DNA of 64,000 bases from Prevotellaceae bacterium UBA4359 (lineage in GTDB: Bacteria; Bacteroidota; Bacteroidia; Bacteroidales; Bacteroidaceae). Each line of letters begins with the position of its first letter. The first letter of the stretch is position 1. The notes beneath the pieces are model-generated. The model had not been told where the DNA came from and searched no databases. It saw only the letters and a program-made list of their open reading frames with translations. Location of the stretch: NCBI GenBank assembly GCA_002393555.1, contig DGSP01000033.1:1-64000 (forward strand), written 5' to 3'. Made by a program: the position numbers and the translations under genes. Shown here piece after piece: positions 26,230-34,695 of the stretch.

Positions 26230-27057
26230 TTAGGTCCGTGCAAATTGCTGTTTCGCCTCCTCCCACCATTCATCCATCTGTTCCAAGGTCAGGTCTTTCA
26301 AGTCCAGGCCTTTTTCTTTGGCCTTTGCTTCCACATAGTTGAAGCGGTGGATGAACTTCTGGTTGGTGTGTTCCAGTGCATTGTCGGGGTTGATTTTGTA
26401 GAGTCGGGCAGCATTGATAAGCGAGAACATCACATCGCCAAACTCCTCGGTGGCATGTTGCTTGGCGGCGGCTTTGGCTTCATCTGTCTCTGCATGATTG
26501 TAGAGAGTCTCCACTTCTTCCTCAAATTCAGAGATTTCCTCCTTCACCTTCTTCCACACGTCGCGGCGGTCCTCCCAATCGAAGCCCACATTGCGCGCCT
26601 TGTCCTGAATGCGGTATGCCTTGATGAGAGAGGGTAGAGCATCGGGGACTCCTGAAAGGACCGTCTTGTTGCCATCCTTCTCCTTCGTCTTGATTTGTTC
26701 CCACGTCTGCACCACCTCGCCAGCCGTATTGGCCACCGCGTCGCCATACACATGCGGATGACGAAAAATCAGTTTGTCGCATAGTTTGTGGCACACGTCA
26801 GCCACATCGAAAGCCCCCTTCTCCTCGCCAATCTTCGAGTAGAAAACGATGTGCAGCAGCACGTCGCCCAGTTCCTTGCAGATGTTGATATTGTCCTCCT
26901 TCATGAGGGCATCGCAGAGTTCGTAAGTTTCCTCAATTGTGTTGGGACGTAGCGACTCGTTCGTCTGCTTTCTGTCCCACGGGCACTTCTCGCGGAGGTC
27001 GTCCATCACGTCGAGCAAACGCCCGAACGCCTCCATCTTCTCCTGTTTTGTATGCAT
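26230..27057 (-). CDS. mazG: Nucleoside triphosphate pyrophosphohydrolase MazG
   Basis: It hydrolyses (d)NTPs to monophosphates and pyrophosphate, cleaning the nucleotide pool and possibly tuning stress responses. The 275-residue protein contains two MazG-type all-alpha repeats. The first has CPWDRKQTNESL then EETYELCDAL (the EExxE...ExxD metal-binding pattern, with KELGDVLLHIVFYS). The second is near residues 160-230 with EEFGDVMFSLINAAR. It is convergent with metH, with only 19 bases between stop codons, and has its own promoter. Confidence 0.95.
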   Translation of the reverse strand: MHTKQEKMEAFGRLLDVMDDLREKCPWDRKQTNESLRPNTIEETYELCDALMKEDNINICKELGDVLLHIVFYSKIGEEKGAFDVADVCHKLCDKLIFRHPHVYGDAVANTAGEVVQTWEQIKTKEKDGNKTVLSGVPDALPSLIKAYRIQDKARNVGFDWEDRRDVWKKVKEEISEFEEEVETLYNHAETDEAKAAAKQHATEEFGDVMFSLINAARLYKINPDNALEHTNQKFIHRFNYVEAKAKEKGLDLKDLTLEQMDEWWEEAKQQFART

Positions 27058-27096
27058 ATTTCTCTTATTATATTAATGTGAAGCACAAATTTTCCG

Positions 27097-27104
27097 CAAA
27101 GGTA
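27097..27104 (-). promoter_or_regulatory. Promoter -7 box of mazG
   Basis: TACCTTTG on the minus strand, 40 bases before the start codon, back to back with the tRNA promoter. Confidence 0.75.
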
Positions 27105-27148
27105 CGATTTTTTCCTCAAAAATATTTGTCGGAACGGAAAATTTACAC

Positions 27149-27156
27149 TACCTTTG
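27149..27156 (+). promoter_or_regulatory. Promoter -7 box of the tRNA-Ser/Glu/Glu transcript
   Basis: TACCTTTG, about 78 bases before tRNA-Ser. Confidence 0.75.
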
Positions 27157-27233
27157 CACTCGCAAAAGACAAGGGAGTGCCTTTAGCAAAGGAGAAACAC
27201 ACTTTGTCGGAGCAATTCAGAACGCACGGTTCC

Positions 27234-27323
27234 GGAAGGATGGGTGAGTGGCTGAAACCACCAGTTTGCTAAACTGACGTACGGGTTACCGTACCGGGGG
27301 TTCGAATCCCCCTCCTTCCGCCA
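27234..27323 (+). tRNA. tRNA-Ser (anticodon GCT)
   Basis: Acceptor GGAAGGA/TCCTTCC, anticodon loop TTGCTAA (GCT), the long variable arm CGTACGGGTTACCGTACC typical of serine tRNAs, and an encoded CCA end. Confidence 0.95.
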
Positions 27324-27357
27324 CTGAAGAAAAAATCACAAATGCCGTTCTGAACTT

Positions 27358-27429
27358 GGCGCTTTCGTCTAGCGGCTAGGACACATGCCTCTCACGCATG
27401 GAACACGAGTTCGATTCTCGTAGGCGCTA
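27358..27429 (+). tRNA. tRNA-Glu (anticodon CTC), copy 1
   Basis: Anticodon stem CATGC/GCATG with loop CTCTCAC (CTC), T arm ACGAG-TTCGATT-CTCGT, acceptor GGCGCTT against AGGCGCT with two wobble pairs. The D arm TTCGTCTAG is typical of tRNA-Glu. CCA is not encoded. Confidence 0.93.
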
Positions 27430-27467
27430 CAAAAAACTTCGGAATCAAAGCCCTTTACAGGGCACTT

Positions 27468-27539
27468 GGCGCTTTCGTCTAGCGGCTAGGACACATGCCT
27501 CTCACGCATGGAACACGAGTTCGATTCTCGTAGGCGCTA
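27468..27539 (+). tRNA. tRNA-Glu (anticodon CTC), copy 2
   Basis: Identical to copy 1, 110 bases further on, including a few flanking bases (ACTTG before, CTACAAA after): a recent tandem duplication. Confidence 0.93.
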
Positions 27540-27550
27540 CAAAGAACTAC

Positions 27551-27583
27551 AAAAAGGAATCTATCCAAGGGTTCCTTTTTTTT
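27551..27583 (+). terminator. Terminator of the tRNA-Ser/Glu/Glu transcript
   Basis: AAAAAGGAA pairs with TTCCTTTTT, followed by more T residues. Confidence 0.8.
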
Positions 27584-27598
27584 GTTGTGGCATAAGAG

Positions 27599-27667
27599 CG
27601 TAGCCGAGGGGTACACCTTGCCGTAGTCGAGGGGTACGGCACTTCGTAGCCGAGGGGTACGCTTTTT
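27599..27667. repeat. 23-bp period tandem array (three units)
   Basis: Units at 27599, 27622 and 27645 share CGTAGCCGAGGGGTAC (one change in the second); the remaining 7 bases vary. The array lies between the tRNA terminator and the convergent helicase gene. Confidence 0.9.
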
Positions 27668-27690
27668 CAGAAAAAAGTTGGAGATGGAAT

Positions 27691-29700
27691 TCATTCTCCT
27701 TTCAACCTTTCCACGTACTGGATGAGTTTGCGATAGAACGTATGATGCTGGAGGGTGGCTTTGTCGCCAAAGATGATGAGTTTCATGCGGGCACGGGTCA
27801 TGGCTACATTCATGCGGCGGAGGTCGGAAAGAAAGCCAATCTGCCCATTGTCGTTGCTGCGCACAAGGCTGATGAGGATGATGTCGCGCTCCTGGCCCTG
27901 AAAGCCATCGACGGTGTTGACGCTGATGACCTGGCGGAAAGGACGGAACTCCTCACGCTTGCGGATTTGCTGACGAAGATACTGTGTCTGCACTTTGTAG
28001 GGGGAGATGATGCCTACATCCAGCCGTTCGGCAAGGAAACGCTCTTTCCCGATTTTGTCTATGTAATTCTTGAGTGTGGATAGCACCAGTTCTGCTTCCG
28101 CCTTGTTGATGCGTCCATGATTTTCGCCGATGAATTGTTCGGTGAAATCAATGTCTAATTTTTCTTCGGGGGAACCTTGCTTCTCTAAGTCTTCGTTCAC
28201 CTGCTGCAAGATTTCGTTGCCGTCAATCCATTGAATGGAATGTTCAAGATCGAGCACAGAACGATGCTTCACACTTTCGTCCGACTCCACCTCGCCCTTG
28301 TAGAACCAGTCGGAGGAGAACTTCATGATGTCATCATTCATGCGGTATTGCACTTTGAGCAAAGTGACGGCATCAGGTTGGTTCTCCACAATGCGTTCCA
28401 TGAGTGTCTTTCCAAGCCCCTGTTTCATGGCTTCGTAACACTTGATGGTGGGTGGAAGTTGTTGGTGGTCGCCGGCAAGGATGACACGCGAGGCCCGACG
28501 GATGGCTATCCAGCATGCAGGCTCAAGGGCTTGTGCTGCTTCGTCAATAAATAGGGTGGAAAATTTGTGCCGCACCAAGAGTTTGTTGGCTGAGCCTACC
28601 AAGGTGCAAGCCACCACACGTGCCTCATCGAAAAGTTGGGCGTTGATAGCCATTTCAATCTCGCTGGCACGGTCGCGCAGACGTGCTATCTTCTGATGCA
28701 CGTTGTCGCCACGCTTGTGGTTCTCTTTGATTTGCCAGATGGTCTTGCGGATGCTCCACAGTTCGGGATAGTCTGGATGACTCTCAAACTTACGTTCGTA
28801 GGTGAAAGAGAGCATCTTGTCGTTCACTCGCGAGGGATTGCCGATGCGAAGGACGGGCACACCATGATCTACCAGTTTTTCGCTAATCCAATCCACCGCC
28901 ATGTTGCTCTGGGCACACACGAGTACCTGTGTTTCGCGATGCAGCGTCTCGTAGATGGCTTCGACCAGCGTGGTTGTCTTTCCTGTTCCGGGAGGTCCAT
29001 GCACCACCTCCACATCCTTTGCCCACAACACCTCGTTCACAGCCTGCTCCTGTGTCTTGTTCAGCCAAGGGAAAGAGAGGGGGGCGAAAGTACGCTTTTC
29101 GGGTTTCAGTTGCCCTGCAAAGATATCCTTCAGGTCGGCAAGACGATTGTTCTTGGCGTTGATGGCATCGTTAAGTGCATGAAACATCGTCTTGTACGAC
29201 GTTTCATCGAAGTAAAGTTGTACTCCCAGATTCGTTGTATTCTGCAAGTCGATGAGTGCTTGCGAGGAGGGTAGTGTGACCACCATTCGGTCGCCATCCA
29301 CATAGGAAACTGTCGATGAAAAGGGTAAATAGGAGAATCCTCCCCCCGCCCCCTCTGAAGGAAGAGATGACTGCTGGCCGGATGGTTCTTCTCTTCTGTT
29401 GGAAAGGGGGTGGGAAGAGGCTTTGAGAGTGAAGAACTGCACGGGCTTTCCATATTCAAACAGGTGTTCGATGTCTTCGTCGTCCTCGTTGTGGTCTTTT
29501 TTCACGATTTCAACGACGAATTGGTTCAGCGAGTTGTAGTAACTGCGTCCTGCCTCGACTGGGTACCAGCAGATGCCGCGATGAATCTTTCGCTTGAGGC
29601 CCATCTTCTCCGACTGCACACGAAATTCTTCTTTCTCAGAGTCGTATTCCATCTGGAGAAGTTGGCGAAGGCGTTGAAGGTATAAGGTACTGTTTTGCAT
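27691..29700 (-). CDS. Superfamily 1 DNA/RNA helicase (IGHMBP2/Upf1-like)
   Basis: The 669-residue ATPase has Walker A GPPGTGKTTT (about residue 240), Walker B FIDEAAQALEP, motif III AGDHQQLPPT, and motifs V-VI VNTVDGFQGQERDIILISLVRS and MNVAMTRARMKLIIFG. These place it with the Upf1-like SF1B helicases that unwind RNA or DNA 5' to 3'. Its cellular job is not known. Residues about 98-125 (with SLPSEGAGGG) are encoded by a G/C-rich hairpin-like stretch (29335-29420) that looks inserted in frame. It is the last gene of a minus-strand operon, 19 bases after the TPR gene. Confidence 0.9.
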   Translation of the reverse strand: MQNSTLYLQRLRQLLQMEYDSEKEEFRVQSEKMGLKRKIHRGICWYPVEAGRSYYNSLNQFVVEIVKKDHNEDDEDIEHLFEYGKPVQFFTLKASSHPLSNRREEPSGQQSSLPSEGAGGGFSYLPFSSTVSYVDGDRMVVTLPSSQALIDLQNTTNLGVQLYFDETSYKTMFHALNDAINAKNNRLADLKDIFAGQLKPEKRTFAPLSFPWLNKTQEQAVNEVLWAKDVEVVHGPPGTGKTTTLVEAIYETLHRETQVLVCAQSNMAVDWISEKLVDHGVPVLRIGNPSRVNDKMLSFTYERKFESHPDYPELWSIRKTIWQIKENHKRGDNVHQKIARLRDRASEIEMAINAQLFDEARVVACTLVGSANKLLVRHKFSTLFIDEAAQALEPACWIAIRRASRVILAGDHQQLPPTIKCYEAMKQGLGKTLMERIVENQPDAVTLLKVQYRMNDDIMKFSSDWFYKGEVESDESVKHRSVLDLEHSIQWIDGNEILQQVNEDLEKQGSPEEKLDIDFTEQFIGENHGRINKAEAELVLSTLKNYIDKIGKERFLAERLDVGIISPYKVQTQYLRQQIRKREEFRPFRQVISVNTVDGFQGQERDIILISLVRSNDNGQIGFLSDLRRMNVAMTRARMKLIIFGDKATLQHHTFYRKLIQYVERLKGE

Positions 29701-29719
29701 GTTTTTGATAAATTGACAT

Positions 29720-31930
29720 TTATTCTATTTGCAGCATCAGTGCATCCAGAAAGAGCGTCACGGTCCCCTTTTTCAGTCGTTTCTGACGACAGAGCGTGTT
29801 AAGCCGCTCATGCAGGTCGTCCGTTTTTTTCTCCTGAAAAAGTGGCATCAACTGCCTATATGCTTCTTGTGTCTTGCCATCCATCAGCATCACGACACCC
29901 AACAGCATGCGGGACTCGTCGCCCAGTTCGGCCGTTGTTTGCAGTTCAAAAATCAGTTTAAGGGCCTCTTCTTTCTTTCCGTTCACAAGCAGACACCATG
30001 CCAGGAGCGACTTTGCCTGCAGCGATTCTTCGTCCAGATAGAAAGCCTTGTAGAGCAACGGTTCTGCCTGGTCGAAATGCTGACATTTCATGAGTGATTG
30101 TGCCGAATTTATCAGGTATTTCATGTTGTCTGGCGAGAGTTCCAACAGTTCCTTATAATACTGTGCAGCCTCTTCCATCCGTCCTGCCGCATAGCATAGC
30201 GAGGCCAGATGGCTCAGTGTCCATTTTGAGTTCGGCTTGATGCTGTTGGCCACGGCATAGGCATGAATGGTCTCTTCGGTGTGGCCGAGTTTCTGGTGGC
30301 AGAAGCCGGTTTTCTGCCAAATACCTGCTAAGTCTGGATCAAACTCATTGTCAGCAATCTGCGTGAAGATGTCCAGTGCCGAGGCATAAAATTCCTTGCG
30401 CATCAGAAAATCAGCATACTGCGCCATCTCTTCCTTGTCGTCCGTCAGCAAGTCCGTCAGCCATTCGTTGCTGAAGGGGGTGATGGGGTGTTCTTTCAGC
30501 AGAGTGAAAGGATTAGTAAACTGCAGTCGGTAGGGATTGAGGTGATAGAAACGATAGAGGTCAAAGACATATTGCCTGCGGATGTCAGCCTTCTTGGGTT
30601 TTTGCAGGTCGGCACTCTCTGCCAGTTCGTCCATGTCCATTCCATCGGGGATTTGGGCGTTTATCTGCGCCTCCACCGCACTTTCTGCCATACCGCCGAG
30701 TTGCGAGAATGTGAAGCAGAGCGAATATTTGTCGCTGTTGCAGAAGGGGCTTCCGTTCAGAATCAGCCGGACGAGACGATTCAGATTGCCACTGGAGAAA
30801 CTCTTCAGTTCGGGTGTGTGGTTCTCGTCGAGCGAGAAGGGGTAGAACCAATGGGGCAACTGATGAAAGAAGGGATAGCCCTTCAGCGTAGAGAAAGAAG
30901 CAAAATATACATCAGCCCCGTCCAGTTGCAGTTCAGCCATTTCGTGCATCTTCTTGTTCATCTTTTCATCGTTCATCCATTCGGGATTCTCACCGTGTTT
31001 CACGAATTCATCGGGGTTGAGGTCCTTCTGTTGCCCTCGTTTTCTGCCCATCACACCCTTCATCAGCACAGGCATGATGTCGTTGCGTATCCGTGAGGTC
31101 ACACTGTCTGTTGTGCAACTCATCTGCAACTGCATCATGGTGGCATAGACATCGTGGACAAACGTCGCGTCGTCGTGGTAGATGTTCAGGCGGTCTTTCA
31201 GTTCCTGGCTACGTCTGAGTTTGTCGAAGTGGAGGCAGCACACCAGCAGGAAACCCACCAGCGCACGTTGCGACACCTGTTCGTCCTCCACCAGATAGGA
31301 GTCGAGCAGGAAAAGTGCCTTGGAAATATCGATGAATTCGAGTAAAGACAAGGTCACAGCACTAATAAAAAGAGCCTTGTCGCCTGTTTGGATGGTGTCG
31401 GAAAAGATGATGCGGTTGGCTTGCTCCACATCGGTGTTGTGCCAGATGTCGCTCGTCCACGTCCAGTTGAACAAGTTTTGCACCGTTGTCTCATACAATT
31501 CCGTCAAACCTTCCATCCGATGTTGGCGGATGGAGTCGCGCATCAGTTCGTCTGTCTTCGCCTCCTCCATCTCACCCGAAAGACTCTCCAATTGGCTTAC
31601 AAGGTGTTCAAAAGAAGGAATGTTGGACAGCCCTTTCTGAGTGCTCACATACTTCTCCTCCGCATGGTTCCGCAACCGTTCCTGCCGCTCCAGACGGCGC
31701 ACCATCAGCGAGAGCCGCTGGCAAATGTCCGTGCGAATGCGTCCGCCTTGCACGTCGTCCACCCCTTGCAGCATGAACTGCAGCATCTGCCGATAAGTAG
31801 TCCAGAGCCGTTCGGCCTCCTCTGCCATCTCCCAGTTGCCCACCTCGGCTGCCTTTTGTCTCACCAGCGGAAAAGTCTCTGCCAGGTTTTCCTTTTTCAG
31901 TTTCGTCAATATGTCATCGTAATCCATCAT
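29720..31930 (-). CDS. TPR-repeat protein, unknown function
   Basis: The 736-residue protein lacks a signal peptide, so it is likely cytoplasmic. It is largely helical, and residues about 500-690 contain tetratricopeptide-like repeats (for example GIWQKTGFCHQKLGHTEETIHAYAVA and the following WTLSHLASLCYAAGRMEEAAQYYKE). TPRs mediate protein-protein contacts. The N-terminal 450 residues have no motif I recognise. It is co-oriented and tightly spaced with a lipoprotein gene upstream (12 bases) and a helicase gene downstream (19 bases). Confidence 0.8.
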   Translation of the reverse strand: MMDYDDILTKLKKENLAETFPLVRQKAAEVGNWEMAEEAERLWTTYRQMLQFMLQGVDDVQGGRIRTDICQRLSLMVRRLERQERLRNHAEEKYVSTQKGLSNIPSFEHLVSQLESLSGEMEEAKTDELMRDSIRQHRMEGLTELYETTVQNLFNWTWTSDIWHNTDVEQANRIIFSDTIQTGDKALFISAVTLSLLEFIDISKALFLLDSYLVEDEQVSQRALVGFLLVCCLHFDKLRRSQELKDRLNIYHDDATFVHDVYATMMQLQMSCTTDSVTSRIRNDIMPVLMKGVMGRKRGQQKDLNPDEFVKHGENPEWMNDEKMNKKMHEMAELQLDGADVYFASFSTLKGYPFFHQLPHWFYPFSLDENHTPELKSFSSGNLNRLVRLILNGSPFCNSDKYSLCFTFSQLGGMAESAVEAQINAQIPDGMDMDELAESADLQKPKKADIRRQYVFDLYRFYHLNPYRLQFTNPFTLLKEHPITPFSNEWLTDLLTDDKEEMAQYADFLMRKEFYASALDIFTQIADNEFDPDLAGIWQKTGFCHQKLGHTEETIHAYAVANSIKPNSKWTLSHLASLCYAAGRMEEAAQYYKELLELSPDNMKYLINSAQSLMKCQHFDQAEPLLYKAFYLDEESLQAKSLLAWCLLVNGKKEEALKLIFELQTTAELGDESRMLLGVVMLMDGKTQEAYRQLMPLFQEKKTDDLHERLNTLCRQKRLKKGTVTLFLDALMLQIE

Positions 31931-31942
31931 TATCCCCTCCTT

Positions 31943-32857
31943 TCATTTTATCAGCATCCGTTCTTTGGCCCAAGCCTTCACATCCGTCATCATCGAGTCG
32001 TGGAAGGCCACGCTCCTCCTCAATGGCACATATCTGAAAAGTGAATCGGGCATCTCAAGTCTGAATCCATCGGGGAAATATCCCAACTTATCTTCTACAG
32101 AATCCCTATTCATCGCCTCTACAGCCCTGTCATACACCTGACGAATCTTCTCTACATCTGCCTTCCGTACCCGATAGACCGAATCAGCCACCAGCACACA
32201 CATCAGTTTCTCCACTCCCATTCTCTCCGAACCGTTCAGTCGCTTTGCCCCCCGTGCAACCGCCTCGCTGGCGTATGGCTCAGGTAGGATGGCACCGTCC
32301 AACTGGTCTTGATCAACCATCAAAGTACGAATCCATACATCATTGATTTGTGGCTTGTTAATGTCTATGTCTTTCATCTTTACAGAAGACAAAATCTTAT
32401 CGGAAAAATAGTCCGTGGCCGAATGCCTCGTCACTCCGATAATCTTTTCCTTCAGACTTTCCGCCTTCAACAGTCGAGCCTTCGGAGCCGTGACGAGCCA
32501 CAGCCGCAAGTCGCCCACCATCGCTACATGCGCCGTGTCGCCCTCCGACTGCCAAAGGCAAGCCTTCACCAAGTCTGTAGCAATCGCATCCGTCCAACCT
32601 CGTCTGAACGCCGTGTCAGCGTCCATCGCTGCTCCATACGTCAGCAATCTCACATCCACTCCTAACGAGTCGAAAAGTCCGATGGAATCGGCATAAAAGA
32701 AAGGCAGACACTCCATCGTGGGCAACACAGCCAGTCGCAATGCCGCCGAGTCGTTCTCAATGGTCACATTCTTCGTTTGGGCACACGAGCCAAACATTCC
32801 TCCCGTCCATAATGCGGTAAGAATGCAGACCACTATGATAAAAGATTTGGTTTTCAT
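31943..32857 (-). CDS. Solute-binding-like lipoprotein (NMT1/ThiY/SsuA type)
   Basis: The 304-residue protein has a signal peptide and lipobox FGSC (Cys about 25). The body resembles periplasmic-binding-protein-like domain II proteins of the NMT1/SsuA group (LRLAVLPTMECLPFFYADSIGLF, TDAIATDLVKACLW, LDGAILPEPYASEAVARGAKRL). Such proteins bind small nutrients for an ABC importer, but no permease or ATPase gene is adjacent; the next genes encode a TPR protein and a helicase. The ligand is unknown. The start at MKTKSF follows the promoter box at 32902-32909. Confidence 0.75.
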   Translation of the reverse strand: MKTKSFIIVVCILTALWTGGMFGSCAQTKNVTIENDSAALRLAVLPTMECLPFFYADSIGLFDSLGVDVRLLTYGAAMDADTAFRRGWTDAIATDLVKACLWQSEGDTAHVAMVGDLRLWLVTAPKARLLKAESLKEKIIGVTRHSATDYFSDKILSSVKMKDIDINKPQINDVWIRTLMVDQDQLDGAILPEPYASEAVARGAKRLNGSERMGVEKLMCVLVADSVYRVRKADVEKIRQVYDRAVEAMNRDSVEDKLGYFPDGFRLEMPDSLFRYVPLRRSVAFHDSMMTDVKAWAKERMLIK

Positions 32858-32901
32858 GCACTTAATACAGTTTCACGATGATGAATTCACTTTTGAAAGT
32901 A

Positions 32902-32909
32902 CAAAAATA
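32902..32909 (-). promoter_or_regulatory. Promoter -7 box of the lipoprotein-TPR-helicase operon
   Basis: TATTTTTG on the minus strand, 45 bases before the start codon. Confidence 0.6.
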
Positions 32910-32962
32910 CAAAAAAATGCCGACACTAAGGCAAAAAATACCCATAAAAAGTTTCGTAGTCT

Positions 32963-33799
32963 TCATCCTTCTCCCTCACCTATGTCGCGCGTTTTTTGTT
33001 TGCTATCAAGTTTTTTCTGGAGAGTCATGACGGCCCATCCGTCTTGATGAGTTGTGTGGATAGTGGTGAGGTTGTTTTGGTCGGCGACGGTCTGCATGTG
33101 AGGAATGTCGGCGGTGAGGAATCCAGAGATGATGAGGATGCCTTCGGGGGCAAGGTGGCGGGTGTAGGTGGGCATGTCGGCAGTGAGGATGTTTTTGTGG
33201 ATGTTGGCGACGATGGTGTGGAATGTGCCTGTGATGGCAGTTGCATCGCCGAGCAGTACGGTGGCACCTGTGATGTGGTTGAGGGTGAGGTTTTCGTGTG
33301 CGTTTGCAACGCTGTGAGGATCTATGTCGATGGCTACAATAGAGTCGGCTCCCCGTTGAGCCATGGCAATGGAGAGAACTCCTGTGCCTGTACCCATGTC
33401 GAGAACCCGCTGATGTGTGAGGTCATGGTGTTGGAGGAGGTTGACTATTTGGTATGTGGTGGGGTGAGTGCCCGAGCCGAAGGCCATGCGGGGACGCAGA
33501 AGTATGCCGAATTGGCGCTGGAGAATGGGGGCGAAGTGATTTTGTTCCCATTCGGCATTCCAGTCTTTATCTTCAAGAGTGTGGATGGTGTGGGCAAGTT
33601 GGACGGATGGGATGGGGAAGTGGGTGAGGAGGTCTTGCAAGGTTTGAGAGTTGAAATCGGCTTGTGGGATATAGGCTTTGAGTCCTGTGGGTGTGCATTC
33701 GAAGGATTCGTAGCCGATGTCGGCGAGCAGGGCGGTAAGGATGTCGCTAGTGTCGTCGGTGTGGGGTGTGATAGTGATGTCGGCGTAGAGGTATTGCAT
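32963..33799 (-). CDS. prmA: Ribosomal protein L11 methyltransferase
   Basis: It methylates L11 using S-adenosylmethionine. The 278-residue protein has the N-terminal PrmA domain and a class I methyltransferase domain with FGSGTHPTT (AdoMet-binding signature of PrmA), VLDMGTGTGVLSIAMAQ, AIDIDPHSV and NIHKNIL. The frame is open upstream to 33910, but that stretch overlaps the GH25 gene; MQYLYADI at 33799 is the natural start, 25 bases after the GH25 stop. The C-terminus ends with a polar tail. It is the last gene of the kdgK-eda-pfp-GH25-prmA run. Confidence 0.93.
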   Translation of the reverse strand: MQYLYADITITPHTDDTSDILTALLADIGYESFECTPTGLKAYIPQADFNSQTLQDLLTHFPIPSVQLAHTIHTLEDKDWNAEWEQNHFAPILQRQFGILLRPRMAFGSGTHPTTYQIVNLLQHHDLTHQRVLDMGTGTGVLSIAMAQRGADSIVAIDIDPHSVANAHENLTLNHITGATVLLGDATAITGTFHTIVANIHKNILTADMPTYTRHLAPEGILIISGFLTADIPHMQTVADQNNLTTIHTTHQDGWAVMTLQKKLDSKQKTRDIGEGEG

Positions 33800-33824
33800 G
33801 AGTTGATGTTTTTGAGGGGAAGCG

Positions 33825-34658
33825 TTAATTTTCTGTTTTGATGGTGAGGTCGATGAGGTCTTGGTAGTCGCCTCGAAAGACGTTGACATCGACATTGCCT
33901 TTGATTCCATCGACTTTACCCACGTCTGTATGTTGCCAGAAAGCCCAAGGACCTTTGTATTGGAGGGAATCGACGTAGTAGTGGGCTATCCAGTAGGGGT
34001 AGCGGTCGAAGTCTGGTGTGTTGAGGTAGGTGGTGCGGAATTTATAGCCAGTGTAGAGGATAGGGGTGACGTTGTAGTGTTTCTCGACAATGTCCATCCA
34101 TTTAAGCACTTCGCGCTGTAGTTGGCTGGGGGTGTAGGAACCGATTTCTTCCACATCGAGTACGGGTGGAAGGTCTTTGTCTTCGAGTTGCACCATCTTG
34201 CAATAGAATTTCGCTTGCTCTTTGGCTGGTGTGGAAGGACTGAAGTAGTGGTAGGCACCTCGGATGATGTCGTTCTTCTTGGCATTGAAGAAGTTTTGGT
34301 TGAAATTTTCATCCCAGAGGCTGGTGCCTTCGGTGGCTTTGACAAAGATGAATGAGACAGGTGCTCCCTGTATCTGTGCGTTGCGCAGTTTGTTCCAGTC
34401 GATGTCGCCCTGATAGTGGGAGATATCGAGTCCGCGCACTTTGCCATCAGGATAGGTGACGTGGCCGTAGAGTGCTTTCCAGCGGAAGGAGTAGGGGCCT
34501 ACGAAGGTTTTGTAGAAGAAGGTTATGTAGATGACGACGATGAGGGCAAGTGCTGTCCAGAGGATATATGAAGGCACACGGCGAAATGGGTTTCGCCGCG
34601 TGCCTTTCTTTTTTCTGGTAGATTTACGCTTCGTTGCTTTCTTTTTTGTAGCGGTCAT
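33825..34658 (-). CDS. Membrane-anchored GH25 lysozyme-like muramidase
   Basis: The 277-residue protein has a very basic N-terminus (KKKATKRKSTRKKKGTRR), one transmembrane segment (about 30-50, ILWTALALIVVIYITFFY) and an extracytoplasmic GH25 domain with GLDISHYQGDIDW, FVKATEGT, PVLDVEE (the catalytic acids) and FWQHTD. GH25 enzymes hydrolyse the MurNAc-GlcNAc bond of peptidoglycan; with an N-terminal anchor it probably acts on the cell's own wall. Its place between pfp and prmA is probably operon convenience rather than shared function. Confidence 0.92.
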   Translation of the reverse strand: MTATKKKATKRKSTRKKKGTRRNPFRRVPSYILWTALALIVVIYITFFYKTFVGPYSFRWKALYGHVTYPDGKVRGLDISHYQGDIDWNKLRNAQIQGAPVSFIFVKATEGTSLWDENFNQNFFNAKKNDIIRGAYHYFSPSTPAKEQAKFYCKMVQLEDKDLPPVLDVEEIGSYTPSQLQREVLKWMDIVEKHYNVTPILYTGYKFRTTYLNTPDFDRYPYWIAHYYVDSLQYKGPWAFWQHTDVGKVDGIKGNVDVNVFRGDYQDLIDLTIKTEN

Positions 34659-34695
34659 CTAAAAGAATGTAGGGTTGTTCTTTCGCTCTGTGGAG

